Below, piece after piece: positions 7,686 to 15,415 of a stretch of DNA of 64,000 nt. Under the pieces are notes generated by a model. That model was not told the origin of the DNA, did not search any database, and saw only the letters and a list, made by a program, of their open reading frames with translations. Position 1 is the stretch's first letter. Each line of letters starts with the position of its first letter. Location of the stretch: positions 62,001 to 126,000 of the forward strand of contig SUZO01000002.1 of NCBI GenBank assembly GCA_015059805.1, given 5' to 3'. Both the position numbers and the translations under genes were made by a program. Source of the DNA: Rikenellaceae bacterium (GTDB taxonomy: Bacteria > Bacteroidota > Bacteroidia > Bacteroidales > Rikenellaceae).

Positions 7686-8156
7686 ATGGCAGTAATGAAG
7701 AAAAAGGGCGAGCGCGAGGTTCCTGCAATGTCAACAACCTCACTGCCCGATGTAGTGTATATCATCCTGTTCTTCTTTATGCTCTCTACCTCAATGCGCG
7801 ACCAGGAGCTGATGGTTAAATACCGTCTCCCAGAGGCTACTGAGGTTCAGAAGCTCGAGAAGAAGAATCTTGTGAGCTACATTCACATTGGTGTACCTGT
7901 TCTGCACATGCAGGCAAAGTATGGTACTGCACCACTGATTCAGCTCAACGATTCGTATAAGACAACTAAGGATATCCTTGACTTTGCAGCTGCAGAGCGC
8001 GATAAGCTTTCAGAGGCTGACCGTGCTTCAATGACAATCTGTCTTAAGGCAGACGGCGGCACAAAGATGGGTATCATCGCAGACGTAAAGCAGGAGCTTC
8101 GTCGTGCAAATGCACTCAAGATCTCCTACGCATCGTCTAAGGTGCTGAGTTATTAG
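7686..8156 (+). CDS. exbD: ExbD/TolR-type biopolymer transport protein, second copy
   Basis: Second ExbD of the cluster, 156 residues: cytoplasmic MAVMKKKGEREVPAMSTTSLPDVVYIILFFFM, with the conserved Asp in SLPDVVY, then a membrane helix and a periplasmic domain. Two different ExbD proteins with one ExbB are common in Bacteroidota. They may form a heteromeric stator, which is inferred. The gene ends the operon at a clear terminator. Confidence 0.88.
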   Translation: MAVMKKKGEREVPAMSTTSLPDVVYIILFFFMLSTSMRDQELMVKYRLPEATEVQKLEKKNLVSYIHIGVPVLHMQAKYGTAPLIQLNDSYKTTKDILDFAAAERDKLSEADRASMTICLKADGGTKMGIIADVKQELRRANALKISYASSKVLSY

Positions 8157-8177
8157 TAATTAACTAATAGACAAAAG

Positions 8178-8206
8178 GCGTGTTCCAGTTTGGGGCACGC
8201 TTTTTT
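8178..8206 (+). terminator. Rho-independent terminator of the exbB-exbD operon
   Basis: GCGTGTTCC (8178-8186) pairs with GGGGCACGC (8192-8200), including G-T pairs, with a 5-nt loop and then TTTTTT. It begins about 22 nt after the second exbD stop. Confidence 0.85.
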
Positions 8207-8286
8207 GTTGTTACTATCTACCACTATAGCATTAAGAGCAGCATTGGACAGAAGTGATTATCCTTCAGGCTATAGACAAAATAATG

Positions 8287-8315
8287 GGCGCGTCAAACAT
8301 ATTGATTGACGCGCC
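8287..8315. terminator. Hairpin between the convergent exbD and sppA genes
   Basis: GGCGCGTCAA and TTGACGCGCC form a perfect 10-bp stem with a 9-nt loop. T-runs are weak on both sides. It may end sppA transcription from the minus strand. Confidence 0.5.
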
Positions 8316-8348
8316 TATTTAAGATGTTGCCTAATTAGAGTTTGTTTT

Positions 8349-8412
8349 AGCCTTGTTAGAGAGCTTCACAAGGCTAAGCCCGTATAGAGTTAGAAACTAA
8401 CTCTATATGGGC
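8349..8412 (-). other. Two hairpins at the 3' end of sppA, one enclosing its stop codon
   Basis: AGCCTTGT/ACAAGGCT (8349-8375) forms one hairpin. The second (8378-8412) has a 16-bp stem with a single G-T pair and an AAA loop. It contains the TAA stop of sppA and its last few codons. The structure is longer than usual for a terminator and has no T-run. Confidence 0.55.
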
Positions 8413-10198
8413 AATATGTCTGTACTCCAGAGCGGAGAATATCGTTCTTAAGTGTCTGATAGTCTGCGCAAACATCATTAAGTTCGTCGCTAAGCACAAG
8501 TGAACGCGCCTGCACGCCAAGGCTCTGGATGAATTGTGTCATAGGGTCCATCTCTGGCATAACCTCCTCGATTCTGAAGTTTTCAGTTATACCCGCCTTA
8601 TCTGCAGCGATAGCGATAGCAGCCTTAATACCGCCATTAGCATCTGCAAGACCAATCTTCACAGCGTCAGTACCGCTCCACACGCGACCCTCAGCAATAT
8701 CAAGCACCTTCTGCAGCTCAAGATTTCTTCCAGCAGCCACCTTGCCAGTAAACGCCTCGTAAACCTTATCCACAGACTTAATAAGCATTGCACGCTCAGC
8801 AGCTGTAGGCTTACGGAGGCTCATACCCAGCACATTTGCACCGAAATCGGCAGAAGGGTTGGTCTTCACTGCGTCGTATGTAATGCCGAGTTTGTTACGG
8901 AGCATATCGCCACCCTCAAGCATCATACCAAACACACCAATAGAGCCGGTGATAGTCAGCTTGTTAGCCACGATAACATCTGCAGGAGCAGAGATATAGT
9001 ATCCACCACTTGCAGCGTATGCACCCATAGATACAATTACAGGTTTAACTGCCTTAAGCAGCTCCATCTCACGCCAGATAACATCACTGGCAAGTGCGCT
9101 ACCACCTGGAGAGTTCACACGCAGCACGACAGCCTTAATGCTCTCATCCTTGCGAGCCTTAGCAATGGTATTTGCCAAGGTTGTGCCGTAGATATTGCCA
9201 TCAATAGCGGTGCTCTGACCATCAACAATGCCACCCTCAGCATAAACAATACCGATTTTAGGGGCAGAGAGTGTCTCAGTCGCAGCGCTAACAGTTGAGC
9301 AGTAGTCACCTAAAGTAATAAACTCAAACTCATTCATAAAGTTACGCTGAACGCCATACTCCTCAAAAATGCCCTCCATCTGGTCACGATAGATAACTCC
9401 GTCAATAAGATTATGCTCAAGAGCCTGCTCTGGGAAGAGTGTAGGGGTTGTATCGGCAATCTTATTGAGCGCAGCCACTGTTGTACCACGTGCATCGGCT
9501 ACTGTTGAGCAGATAGTGTTCCACATACCATCGCCAAGCTCCTGCATCTGGCGGCGATTTGCATCAGACATCTTAGTGAGCAGATATGGCTCAACGGCAC
9601 TTTTATACTTGCACACTGTAGGACGGAATGCCTCTGCATGTATGCCGAGCTTATCAAGAGCGCCCTTATAGAAGAGCAACACCGAGGTCATACCGTGCCA
9701 GTCAAAGCTACCCTCTGGCTGGAGATATACCTTGTCTGCAACAGAGGCGAGGTAATATGCTGTCTGAGAATATACATCGTTAAATGCGACGATAAACTTA
9801 CCAGAGCTCTTAAACTGCTCTAATGCAGCACGAAGCTCCTCAAGCGCTGCCGAAGAGATTGTACCCACTGCCGAGTAGTCGATATTGATATAGATACCCT
9901 TAATGCGGTCATCTGTCGCTGCAGTCTCAATAGCACGTAACACCTTAAGCAGTGGCAGAGTGCGATTTGTAGACATAGTTGCAAAGTTCATGCTCGCAAA
10001 GGGGTTTATCGCTGGCGAGTCTACAATATTATCCGCCAGGTCAATCTTCAGTATAGAGTTTGGCATCACAGTAACTGCACTACTGCTACCCATGCTTCCA
10101 GCTATACCGATAAAAGTAAAGAGCCAAAAAAGCCCTGTCACTACACTACCTACGACCACTGCGAGGAGTGCTGCCCAAAAAACCTTCATGAATTTCAT
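8390..10198 (-). CDS. sppA: Signal peptide peptidase SppA, long (67K) type
   Basis: Membrane-bound serine protease of the S49 family that degrades cleaved signal peptides on the periplasmic side. The 602-residue protein has an N-terminal membrane helix (VFWAALLAVVVGSVVTGLFWLF) and two tandem S49 domains, as in E. coli SppA. The general base Lys is K199 in CKYKSAVEPYL and the nucleophile is S397 in YAASGGYYISAP, so the Ser-Lys dyad is intact. Divergent to kbl. The C-terminus (CPYRVSF) is encoded inside a strong hairpin. Confidence 0.95.
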   Translation of the reverse strand: MKFMKVFWAALLAVVVGSVVTGLFWLFTFIGIAGSMGSSSAVTVMPNSILKIDLADNIVDSPAINPFASMNFATMSTNRTLPLLKVLRAIETAATDDRIKGIYINIDYSAVGTISSAALEELRAALEQFKSSGKFIVAFNDVYSQTAYYLASVADKVYLQPEGSFDWHGMTSVLLFYKGALDKLGIHAEAFRPTVCKYKSAVEPYLLTKMSDANRRQMQELGDGMWNTICSTVADARGTTVAALNKIADTTPTLFPEQALEHNLIDGVIYRDQMEGIFEEYGVQRNFMNEFEFITLGDYCSTVSAATETLSAPKIGIVYAEGGIVDGQSTAIDGNIYGTTLANTIAKARKDESIKAVVLRVNSPGGSALASDVIWREMELLKAVKPVIVSMGAYAASGGYYISAPADVIVANKLTITGSIGVFGMMLEGGDMLRNKLGITYDAVKTNPSADFGANVLGMSLRKPTAAERAMLIKSVDKVYEAFTGKVAAGRNLELQKVLDIAEGRVWSGTDAVKIGLADANGGIKAAIAIAADKAGITENFRIEEVMPEMDPMTQFIQSLGVQARSLVLSDELNDVCADYQTLKNDILRSGVQTYCPYRVSF

Positions 10199-10223
10199 AC
10201 CTTTATATATTAAATTGTTAGAA

Positions 10224-10231
10224 CAAAGATA
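10224..10231 (-). promoter_or_regulatory. -7 box of sppA
   Basis: TATCTTTG on the minus strand, about 26 nt upstream of the sppA ATG. No clear TTTG is seen at the right distance. Confidence 0.5.
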
Positions 10232-10341
10232 TAAAAAATATGTAATATTGCATATTATTTCGTAAATTTTCTTTGTGTAAAAAATTGTAAGCTAAAGTGC
10301 GAAAAAATATTAGTTTATTGAAAAAAACAGCGTAAAAATGT

Positions 10342-10349
10342 TATCTTTG
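10342..10349 (+). promoter_or_regulatory. -7 box of the kbl operon
   Basis: TATCTTTG with ATTG 21 nt upstream (10317-10320). The leader to kbl would be about 90 nt. No riboswitch is recognised in it. Confidence 0.6.
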
Positions 10350-10443
10350 CGTAGGGGAAAGTTAGAATTTGTAATCTACAGCCCTCAAATATGTGTATAA
10401 CAGTGTGAAAATCAGTGTAATATAACGATAAAAAGCTAAAATT

Positions 10444-11631
10444 ATGTACGGAAATTTCAAGGAGTTTCTGGAGCAAGAACTTCAGAGTATTAAGGATGCC
10501 GGTCTATATAAGACCGAGCGCGTTATTTGCTCTCCACAGAGCGCCGAGATAGAGGTTGCAGGTAAACCTTGCCTTAACTTCTGCGCTAACAATTATTTAG
10601 GACTGTCGGACAATCCACGCCTTATAGAGGCTGCAAAGCGTGCCATGGATAGCCGTGGCTATGGAATGTCATCAGTGCGTTTTATCTGTGGTTGTCAGGA
10701 TATTCACAAGCAGCTTGAGAAGGCTATTGCTGACTACTTCGGCACCGAGGATACAATTCTCTATGCTGCGTGCTTTGATGCCAATGGCGGTGTGTTTGAG
10801 CCTCTATTTACCGAGCAGGATGCAATTATCTCAGATGCGCTGAACCACGCATCAATTATTGATGGTGTGCGCCTTTGCAAGGCTGTAAGATACCGCTATG
10901 CAAATGCAGATATGGACTCTTTAGAGGATTGTCTGAAGCGTGCGCAGGCTCAGCGATTCAGAATTATCTGCACCGATGGAGTCTTCTCTATGGACGGCAA
11001 TGCCGCTCCGCTTGACCGTATTTGCGAGCTTGCAAAGCAGTATAACGCCCTTGTTATGGTAGACGAGTGCCACTCTGCAGGTGTTTTAGGCGCTACAGGT
11101 CGCGGTATTACAGAGCTATATAACCTTCGCGGTGAGGTTGATATTATCACCGGTACTCTGGGCAAGGCATTTGGAGGCGCTGTGGGTGGCTTTACAACTG
11201 GTCGCAAGGAGATTATCGACATGCTCCGCCAGCGTTCTCGCCCTTACCTATTCTCAAACTCTCTGCCACCAGCAGTAGTAGGCGCAGGTATTGAGCTGTT
11301 CAAGATGCTGGAGGAGAGTAACGAGCACCACGACCGCCTTGTTGCCAATGTTGAGTACTTCCGCACAAAGATGATTGACGCTGGCTTTGACATCAAACCG
11401 ACCGACTCGGCTATCTGCGCCGTTATGCTCTATGATGCAAAGCTGTCACAGGAGTTTGCTGCCGCACTTCAGCAGCGCGGTGTCTTTGTAACAGGTTTCT
11501 ACTATCCAGTGGTGCCAAAGGGGCTGGCACGAATTCGCGTACAAGTATCGGCAGGTCATACCGTAGAGCAACTTCAACGTTGCGTAGATGCATTTGTTGA
11601 GGTGGGTAAAGAGTTAGGAGTTTTGAAATAA
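10444..11631 (+). CDS. kbl: Glycine C-acetyltransferase (2-amino-3-ketobutyrate CoA ligase)
   Basis: PLP enzyme that joins acetyl-CoA and glycine to, or cleaves, 2-amino-3-ketobutyrate in threonine breakdown. The 395-residue length and sequence fit KBL throughout: NFCANNYLGLS, DALNHASIIDGVRLC, MVDECHSAGVLG, and the PLP lysine K241 in GTLGKAFGGAVGG. No threonine dehydrogenase gene is adjacent. Instead an Lrp/AsnC regulator and queD follow, and kbl may be controlled by that regulator. A related alpha-oxoamine synthase such as serine palmitoyltransferase is less likely given the close KBL match. Confidence 0.92.
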   Translation: MYGNFKEFLEQELQSIKDAGLYKTERVICSPQSAEIEVAGKPCLNFCANNYLGLSDNPRLIEAAKRAMDSRGYGMSSVRFICGCQDIHKQLEKAIADYFGTEDTILYAACFDANGGVFEPLFTEQDAIISDALNHASIIDGVRLCKAVRYRYANADMDSLEDCLKRAQAQRFRIICTDGVFSMDGNAAPLDRICELAKQYNALVMVDECHSAGVLGATGRGITELYNLRGEVDIITGTLGKAFGGAVGGFTTGRKEIIDMLRQRSRPYLFSNSLPPAVVGAGIELFKMLEESNEHHDRLVANVEYFRTKMIDAGFDIKPTDSAICAVMLYDAKLSQEFAAALQQRGVFVTGFYYPVVPKGLARIRVQVSAGHTVEQLQRCVDAFVEVGKELGVLK

Positions 11632-11642
11632 CGATTAGGACA

Positions 11643-12134
11643 ATGAGTAACCAGAAAGTAACATTAGATGCAACAGACCGCAAGATACTTAAGTTCCTTG
11701 TAAAAAATGCTCGTATGCCGTACCTTGAGATTGCCCGCGAATGTGGCATCTCTGGTGCGGCAATACACCAGCGCATAAAGAAACTTGAGGAGTGTGGCGT
11801 AATTATGGGCAGCCGCATGATGGTCAATCCGAAGATGCTCGGCTTTGATGTCTGCGCATTTATCAGTATCCGCATTCAGGACCCAATTATGAGTACCGCG
11901 GTAGCTGAGAAGATTAAAAATATCCCAGAGGTTGTTGAGTGCCACTTTATTACAGGCACTTACAATGCAATGCTTAAGCTCTATTGCGTTGATAACGACC
12001 ACCTTATGCGCACAATCTTTGACGGCATTCTTCGCGTGCCAGGCATTAGCAACACCCAGACATATATCTCGCTCAGTGAGGCATTCCAGCGCGAGCCACA
12101 TATTGATTACCTTGATAAATTACCACACAGATGA
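11643..12134 (+). CDS. Lrp/AsnC-family transcriptional regulator
   Basis: Amino-acid-responsive DNA-binding protein, 163 residues. The N-terminal winged helix-turn-helix reads DRKILKFLVKNARMPYLEIARECGISGAAIHQRIKKLEECGVI. It is followed by the AsnC ligand/oligomer domain (VCAFISIRI; EVVECHFITGTYNAMLKLYC). The neighbouring kbl suggests that it senses glycine, threonine or another amino acid and controls this operon, which is inferred. It overlaps queD by 4 nt (ATGA), so the two are translationally coupled. Confidence 0.92.
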   Translation: MSNQKVTLDATDRKILKFLVKNARMPYLEIARECGISGAAIHQRIKKLEECGVIMGSRMMVNPKMLGFDVCAFISIRIQDPIMSTAVAEKIKNIPEVVECHFITGTYNAMLKLYCVDNDHLMRTIFDGILRVPGISNTQTYISLSEAFQREPHIDYLDKLPHR

Positions 12135-12574
12135 TTCGTCTAACCAAGGAGTTTACTTTTGAGTCGGCTCATGCATTGTGGGGCTATGACGGCAAGTGCC
12201 GTGAGATTCACGGTCACTCTTACCGCCTCTTTGTCACCGTTAAGGGCGAGCCAGTTACTGACCCTACAAGCCCAAAGTTGGGTATGGTTATGGACTTTGG
12301 TGAACTGAAGGCTATTGTAGCTCAGCAGATTACCGACCACCTTGACCACTCCTTTGTTATGCGCCGCACAGCAGAGGCTGAAAAGCTGGTTGAGAGCATG
12401 CAGAGTCAATTTGCAAATGTAATACTTGTGGACTATCAACCTACCTGCGAGAATATGCTACAGGACTTTGCCGCTCGCTTGCAAAAGGCTCTGCCTGCTG
12501 GCGTTACACTGCATAGCCTACGCCTACACGAGACTGCCACCTCGTATGCTGAGTGGTATGCTGAGGAGAATTAG
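12131..12574 (+). CDS. queD: 6-carboxy-5,6,7,8-tetrahydropterin synthase
   Basis: Second enzyme of the queuosine (7-deazaguanine) pathway, converting dihydroneopterin triphosphate to 6-carboxytetrahydropterin. The 147-residue sequence has FTFESAHAL (Zn His), GKCREIHGHSYRL (catalytic Cys and two Zn His), LDHSFV, PTCENML and ETATSYAEW, the complete PTPS-fold signature. The Cys-x3-HGH pattern fits QueD. It overlaps the end of the lrp gene. Confidence 0.92.
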   Translation: MIRLTKEFTFESAHALWGYDGKCREIHGHSYRLFVTVKGEPVTDPTSPKLGMVMDFGELKAIVAQQITDHLDHSFVMRRTAEAEKLVESMQSQFANVILVDYQPTCENMLQDFAARLQKALPAGVTLHSLRLHETATSYAEWYAEEN

Positions 12575-12610
12575 TCTTCGGAGTATGCAAGTCGCTAATA
12601 GTCAAGTAGT

Positions 12611-13303
12611 ATGAGACGCCTGATTGCAATATTGATTTGCGCTATTGCCTTTACTATGTGCGAAACAACGAATGGCGATAAAGTATACCCCACGGGTAAA
12701 ACGGTTATATATTACGCAACAATAACCGATTATTGTCATCCAACGGAGATAAACTACATTGATAGCAAGGTGGAGGATGGTAAATTACTCTGTCAGTTAT
12801 ATGTTGGAATGGACTATATTGCATCTATTTTGGATGTGATAGAGCAGAATGACAACGCTGATAGATATATTGAAATGCAGGCGGTGTATAAAGATTACCC
12901 TAAGCATCCAATAATAGCAGAACACTGGACTGTTATGGGCTGGAAATTTAATCACCACTGTTGTGTGATTATTGATAATCTGGTCGGCATTGAGATTACA
13001 GCCTTAGAGGATTGGAGTGAAAACTATCCCAAGGGTAGCGATTTGAGTGGTATTTTTACATTTAGCTATCAATCGCCTAAGGCATATATTGAGAGTGGGT
13101 TTACGACAGATATGGATGAGACGTTTACTTGCAAAGTGGATGAAATTTCCACCTCTCCAATAGAACTTTTGAGATGTGGGATGACATATCTTACCACAAC
13201 AGAGTTGCCGACTGCCGAGCGCCCGAATGTGAATATAAAATACTACTTTAGTAACGGAGATATATTAGAGTGCCAAACTTTGTCTAACTTTGTACTACTA
13301 TAG
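12611..13303 (+). CDS. Lipoprotein paired with a C10 peptidase, copy 1
   Basis: No known domain is recognised. The 230-residue product has a lipoprotein-like signal (MRRLIAILICAIAFTMC), so it is predicted to be anchored by Cys17. It is a paralogue of the lipoprotein gene after the peptidase. From codon 131 on the two are nearly identical, whereas the first ~120 codons agree only moderately. Base composition is more AT-rich than in the flanking genes. C10 peptidases in Bacteroides can have adjacent lipoprotein inhibitors (Bfi/Bti; recalled from the literature), so an inhibitor role is plausible but unproven. Confidence 0.7.
   Translation: MRRLIAILICAIAFTMCETTNGDKVYPTGKTVIYYATITDYCHPTEINYIDSKVEDGKLLCQLYVGMDYIASILDVIEQNDNADRYIEMQAVYKDYPKHPIIAEHWTVMGWKFNHHCCVIIDNLVGIEITALEDWSENYPKGSDLSGIFTFSYQSPKAYIESGFTTDMDETFTCKVDEISTSPIELLRCGMTYLTTTELPTAERPNVNIKYYFSNGDILECQTLSNFVLL
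13001..13278 (+). repeat. 278-bp near-identical tract shared by the two lipoprotein genes, copy 1
   Basis: Matches 15079-15356 over 278 bp with about seven differences by eye. Similarity falls off sharply upstream and stops exactly at the end of the tract. Confidence 0.85.
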
Positions 13304-13369
13304 GCTGTGTAACTTGCGACAATAGATAAAAATAAGTATTTATAGTGTAAATCTAAACAAGTTCTGCGT

Positions 13370-14677
13370 ATGAAAAAGTTGTTTTTTGCAATAACAATGT
13401 TATTTGCAGGTTGTGTACAAAATTTTAGTGATGTGTCCGTAAATGTTATTTCAGACACCAATAACGACATGACACATGTGGAAAGAGCGAAGAGAGTGGT
13501 TCTCAAGATGTTAAATCAAATAGATTCGCAAACGAGAGGATCTGTGCGAGAAATAGCAAGCGTGGAGGTTATAACTTTTGATCAAATTTTCAAAAATAGC
13601 ACACGCTCGGATTCAAGCGCTACAAATCCAACGTTGGACTCTCTTATAGTAACACAACACCCAGCTCTGTATATTGTCAATCTTGAAGACAATGAAGGTA
13701 CAGCTGTTGTAGAGGCTCCTGTTTTTATCGGCGGGGAGCAAGCAGTTGTTGATACGACATCTACGAATGATGGAAAATTGTTATTTATCACTGATACTAC
13801 ACTTGGTAATACAGATAAAATAATATCAGATGGGACTAACACTGACACTGACGATACATCTGGTTCTACAACTTTGGGTCCTGATATTAGTGAACAAGAG
13901 CAATTTTTGTCCTCTTTAGTAGTGGATTATTTGGAGAAAAAGTACACTAATGATGGAGGATATACTGAAGATACATCTTCAAACTCTTTAGACGAATTAT
14001 GTTCTGGCAGCGTCGGTCCATTAGTAGCTACCCAATGGCATCAACGGATGCCGTTTAATTGGTATATGCCAGTGAAATTTGATGATGAAGAGAAACAGTA
14101 TAAGCATTGCCTAGCTGGGTGTCCGACTATTGCGACAGCTCAATTCTTGGTTTATATGAAGGATGTGTCATTATCAGATGTTTTTGGCATTGAGAGTATA
14201 ACTTGGGAGGATATTGAAACTGCAAAAAGAGAATACTATAAGCCTGAAATAGAGAGCGGAAGTGTTGAAGAGGCAGCAGCTAACATTATTAGGCAGATTG
14301 GTGATGGGATAGGTGTATCTTATGGAATTGATTCATCTAGTGCAAGTTTAGGAGAAGTCGCGAGATATTTAAAAGATCTTGGTTATAACGCTGTTCAATA
14401 TTTCTACAACGACCAAAATAAACTCAAGATTATAACCTGCTTATTGCATAAGAAATGCCCTGTTATCATAAGGGGTAGAAATAGTGGTGAAGGGCATCAG
14501 TGGCTGATAGATGGATATTATTTGCAGGAGACCTGTTCTTATGATTATTATTTGCATTGTAATTATGGTTGGCGTGAGACAAGTGCTAATGGCTGGTATC
14601 ATATAGATATGTTTGAGAGTGAAGACGATGGAGATATTTACTATAATAAACGAATGAAATTTATTGTATTGGAGTAA
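13370..14677 (+). CDS. C10-family (streptopain-like) cysteine peptidase lipoprotein
   Basis: Secreted papain-like protease. The 435-residue protein starts MKKLFFAITMLFAGC, a lipoprotein signal. A ~200-residue pro-region with a Ser/Thr/Asp-rich stretch (about 140-170) follows. The catalytic domain has C251 in HCLAGCPTIATAQFLVYM (compare GCVATAxAQ), H376 in EGHQWLIDGYY, and a C-terminal HCNYGWRETSANGWYHID that matches the family's NWGWxGxxNGYY. It is AT-rich, flanked by two paralogous lipoproteins, and its stop overlaps the next start (TAATG). An imported virulence- or niche-related module is likely. Confidence 0.88.
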   Translation: MKKLFFAITMLFAGCVQNFSDVSVNVISDTNNDMTHVERAKRVVLKMLNQIDSQTRGSVREIASVEVITFDQIFKNSTRSDSSATNPTLDSLIVTQHPALYIVNLEDNEGTAVVEAPVFIGGEQAVVDTTSTNDGKLLFITDTTLGNTDKIISDGTNTDTDDTSGSTTLGPDISEQEQFLSSLVVDYLEKKYTNDGGYTEDTSSNSLDELCSGSVGPLVATQWHQRMPFNWYMPVKFDDEEKQYKHCLAGCPTIATAQFLVYMKDVSLSDVFGIESITWEDIETAKREYYKPEIESGSVEEAAANIIRQIGDGIGVSYGIDSSSASLGEVARYLKDLGYNAVQYFYNDQNKLKIITCLLHKKCPVIIRGRNSGEGHQWLIDGYYLQETCSYDYYLHCNYGWRETSANGWYHIDMFESEDDGDIYYNKRMKFIVLE

Positions 14678-15366
14678 TGAGGAACAACAATCTAATTCGG
14701 ATATGTGTATTGTTGCTGTTTGCCGTTGTGTTTAATGCTTGCGAGGATGGTAAGGGGGTTTATAAAACGGGCAAGACGGTTATATATTATGCGACAATAA
14801 CAGACTATCACCGTGCCGAGTCAATAAAGCACATTCGTAGCAAGGTGGAGGATGGTAGATTTCTATGTAAAGTGTATGTTATAATGGGCGATGATGTTAC
14901 ATCTATTTTGGATGTGATAAGTCAGAATGATAATGCGGATAGGTATCTTGAAATGCAGGCGAAGTATAAAGATTATCCAAAGCAGCCAATAATAGCAGAG
15001 GAGTGGTTTCCTGAAGGGTGGAGGTTAGACCACCACTGTAGTGTTATTATTGATAATCTGGTTGATGTTGAGATTACAGCCTTAGAGAATTGGAATGAAA
15101 ACTATCCCAAGGGTAGCGATTTGAGTGGTATTTTTACATTTAGCTATCAGTCGCCTAAGGCATATATTGAGAGTGGGTTTACGACAGATATGGATGAGAC
15201 GTTTACTTGCAAAGTGGATGAAATTTCCACCTCGCCAATAGAACTTTTGAGGTATGGGATGACATATCTTACCACAACAGAGTTGCCGACTGCCGAGCGC
15301 CCGAATGTGAATATAAAGTACTACTTTAGTAACGGAGATATATTAGAGTGCCAAACCATCAGGTAA
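14677..15366 (+). CDS. Lipoprotein paired with a C10 peptidase, copy 2
   Basis: 229 residues, with signal MRNNNLIRICVLLLFAVVFNAC and lipidation predicted at Cys22. It is a paralogue of the 12611 gene with the same TGKTVIYYATITDY opening after the signal and an almost identical C-terminal half. The start codon overlaps the peptidase stop, so it is translated from the same mRNA. This coupling supports a functional link, such as an inhibitor or a chaperone of the peptidase. No domain is recognised. Confidence 0.72.
   Translation: MRNNNLIRICVLLLFAVVFNACEDGKGVYKTGKTVIYYATITDYHRAESIKHIRSKVEDGRFLCKVYVIMGDDVTSILDVISQNDNADRYLEMQAKYKDYPKQPIIAEEWFPEGWRLDHHCSVIIDNLVDVEITALENWNENYPKGSDLSGIFTFSYQSPKAYIESGFTTDMDETFTCKVDEISTSPIELLRYGMTYLTTTELPTAERPNVNIKYYFSNGDILECQTIR
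15079..15356 (+). repeat. 278-bp near-identical tract shared by the two lipoprotein genes, copy 2
   Basis: Partner of 13001-13278. The high identity confined to the 3' part of otherwise diverged genes points to gene conversion or a partial recent duplication. Confidence 0.85.
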
Positions 15367-15415
15367 AGCAGATAAAAAAAATAACAGCCAATAGCAAAAA
15401 GCTAACAGCCAGAAG

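Noticed and set aside
8534..9298. 254-codon ORF antisense to sppA
   Set aside because: Low-complexity shadow frame with no domain, no promoter and an intact sppA on the other strand.
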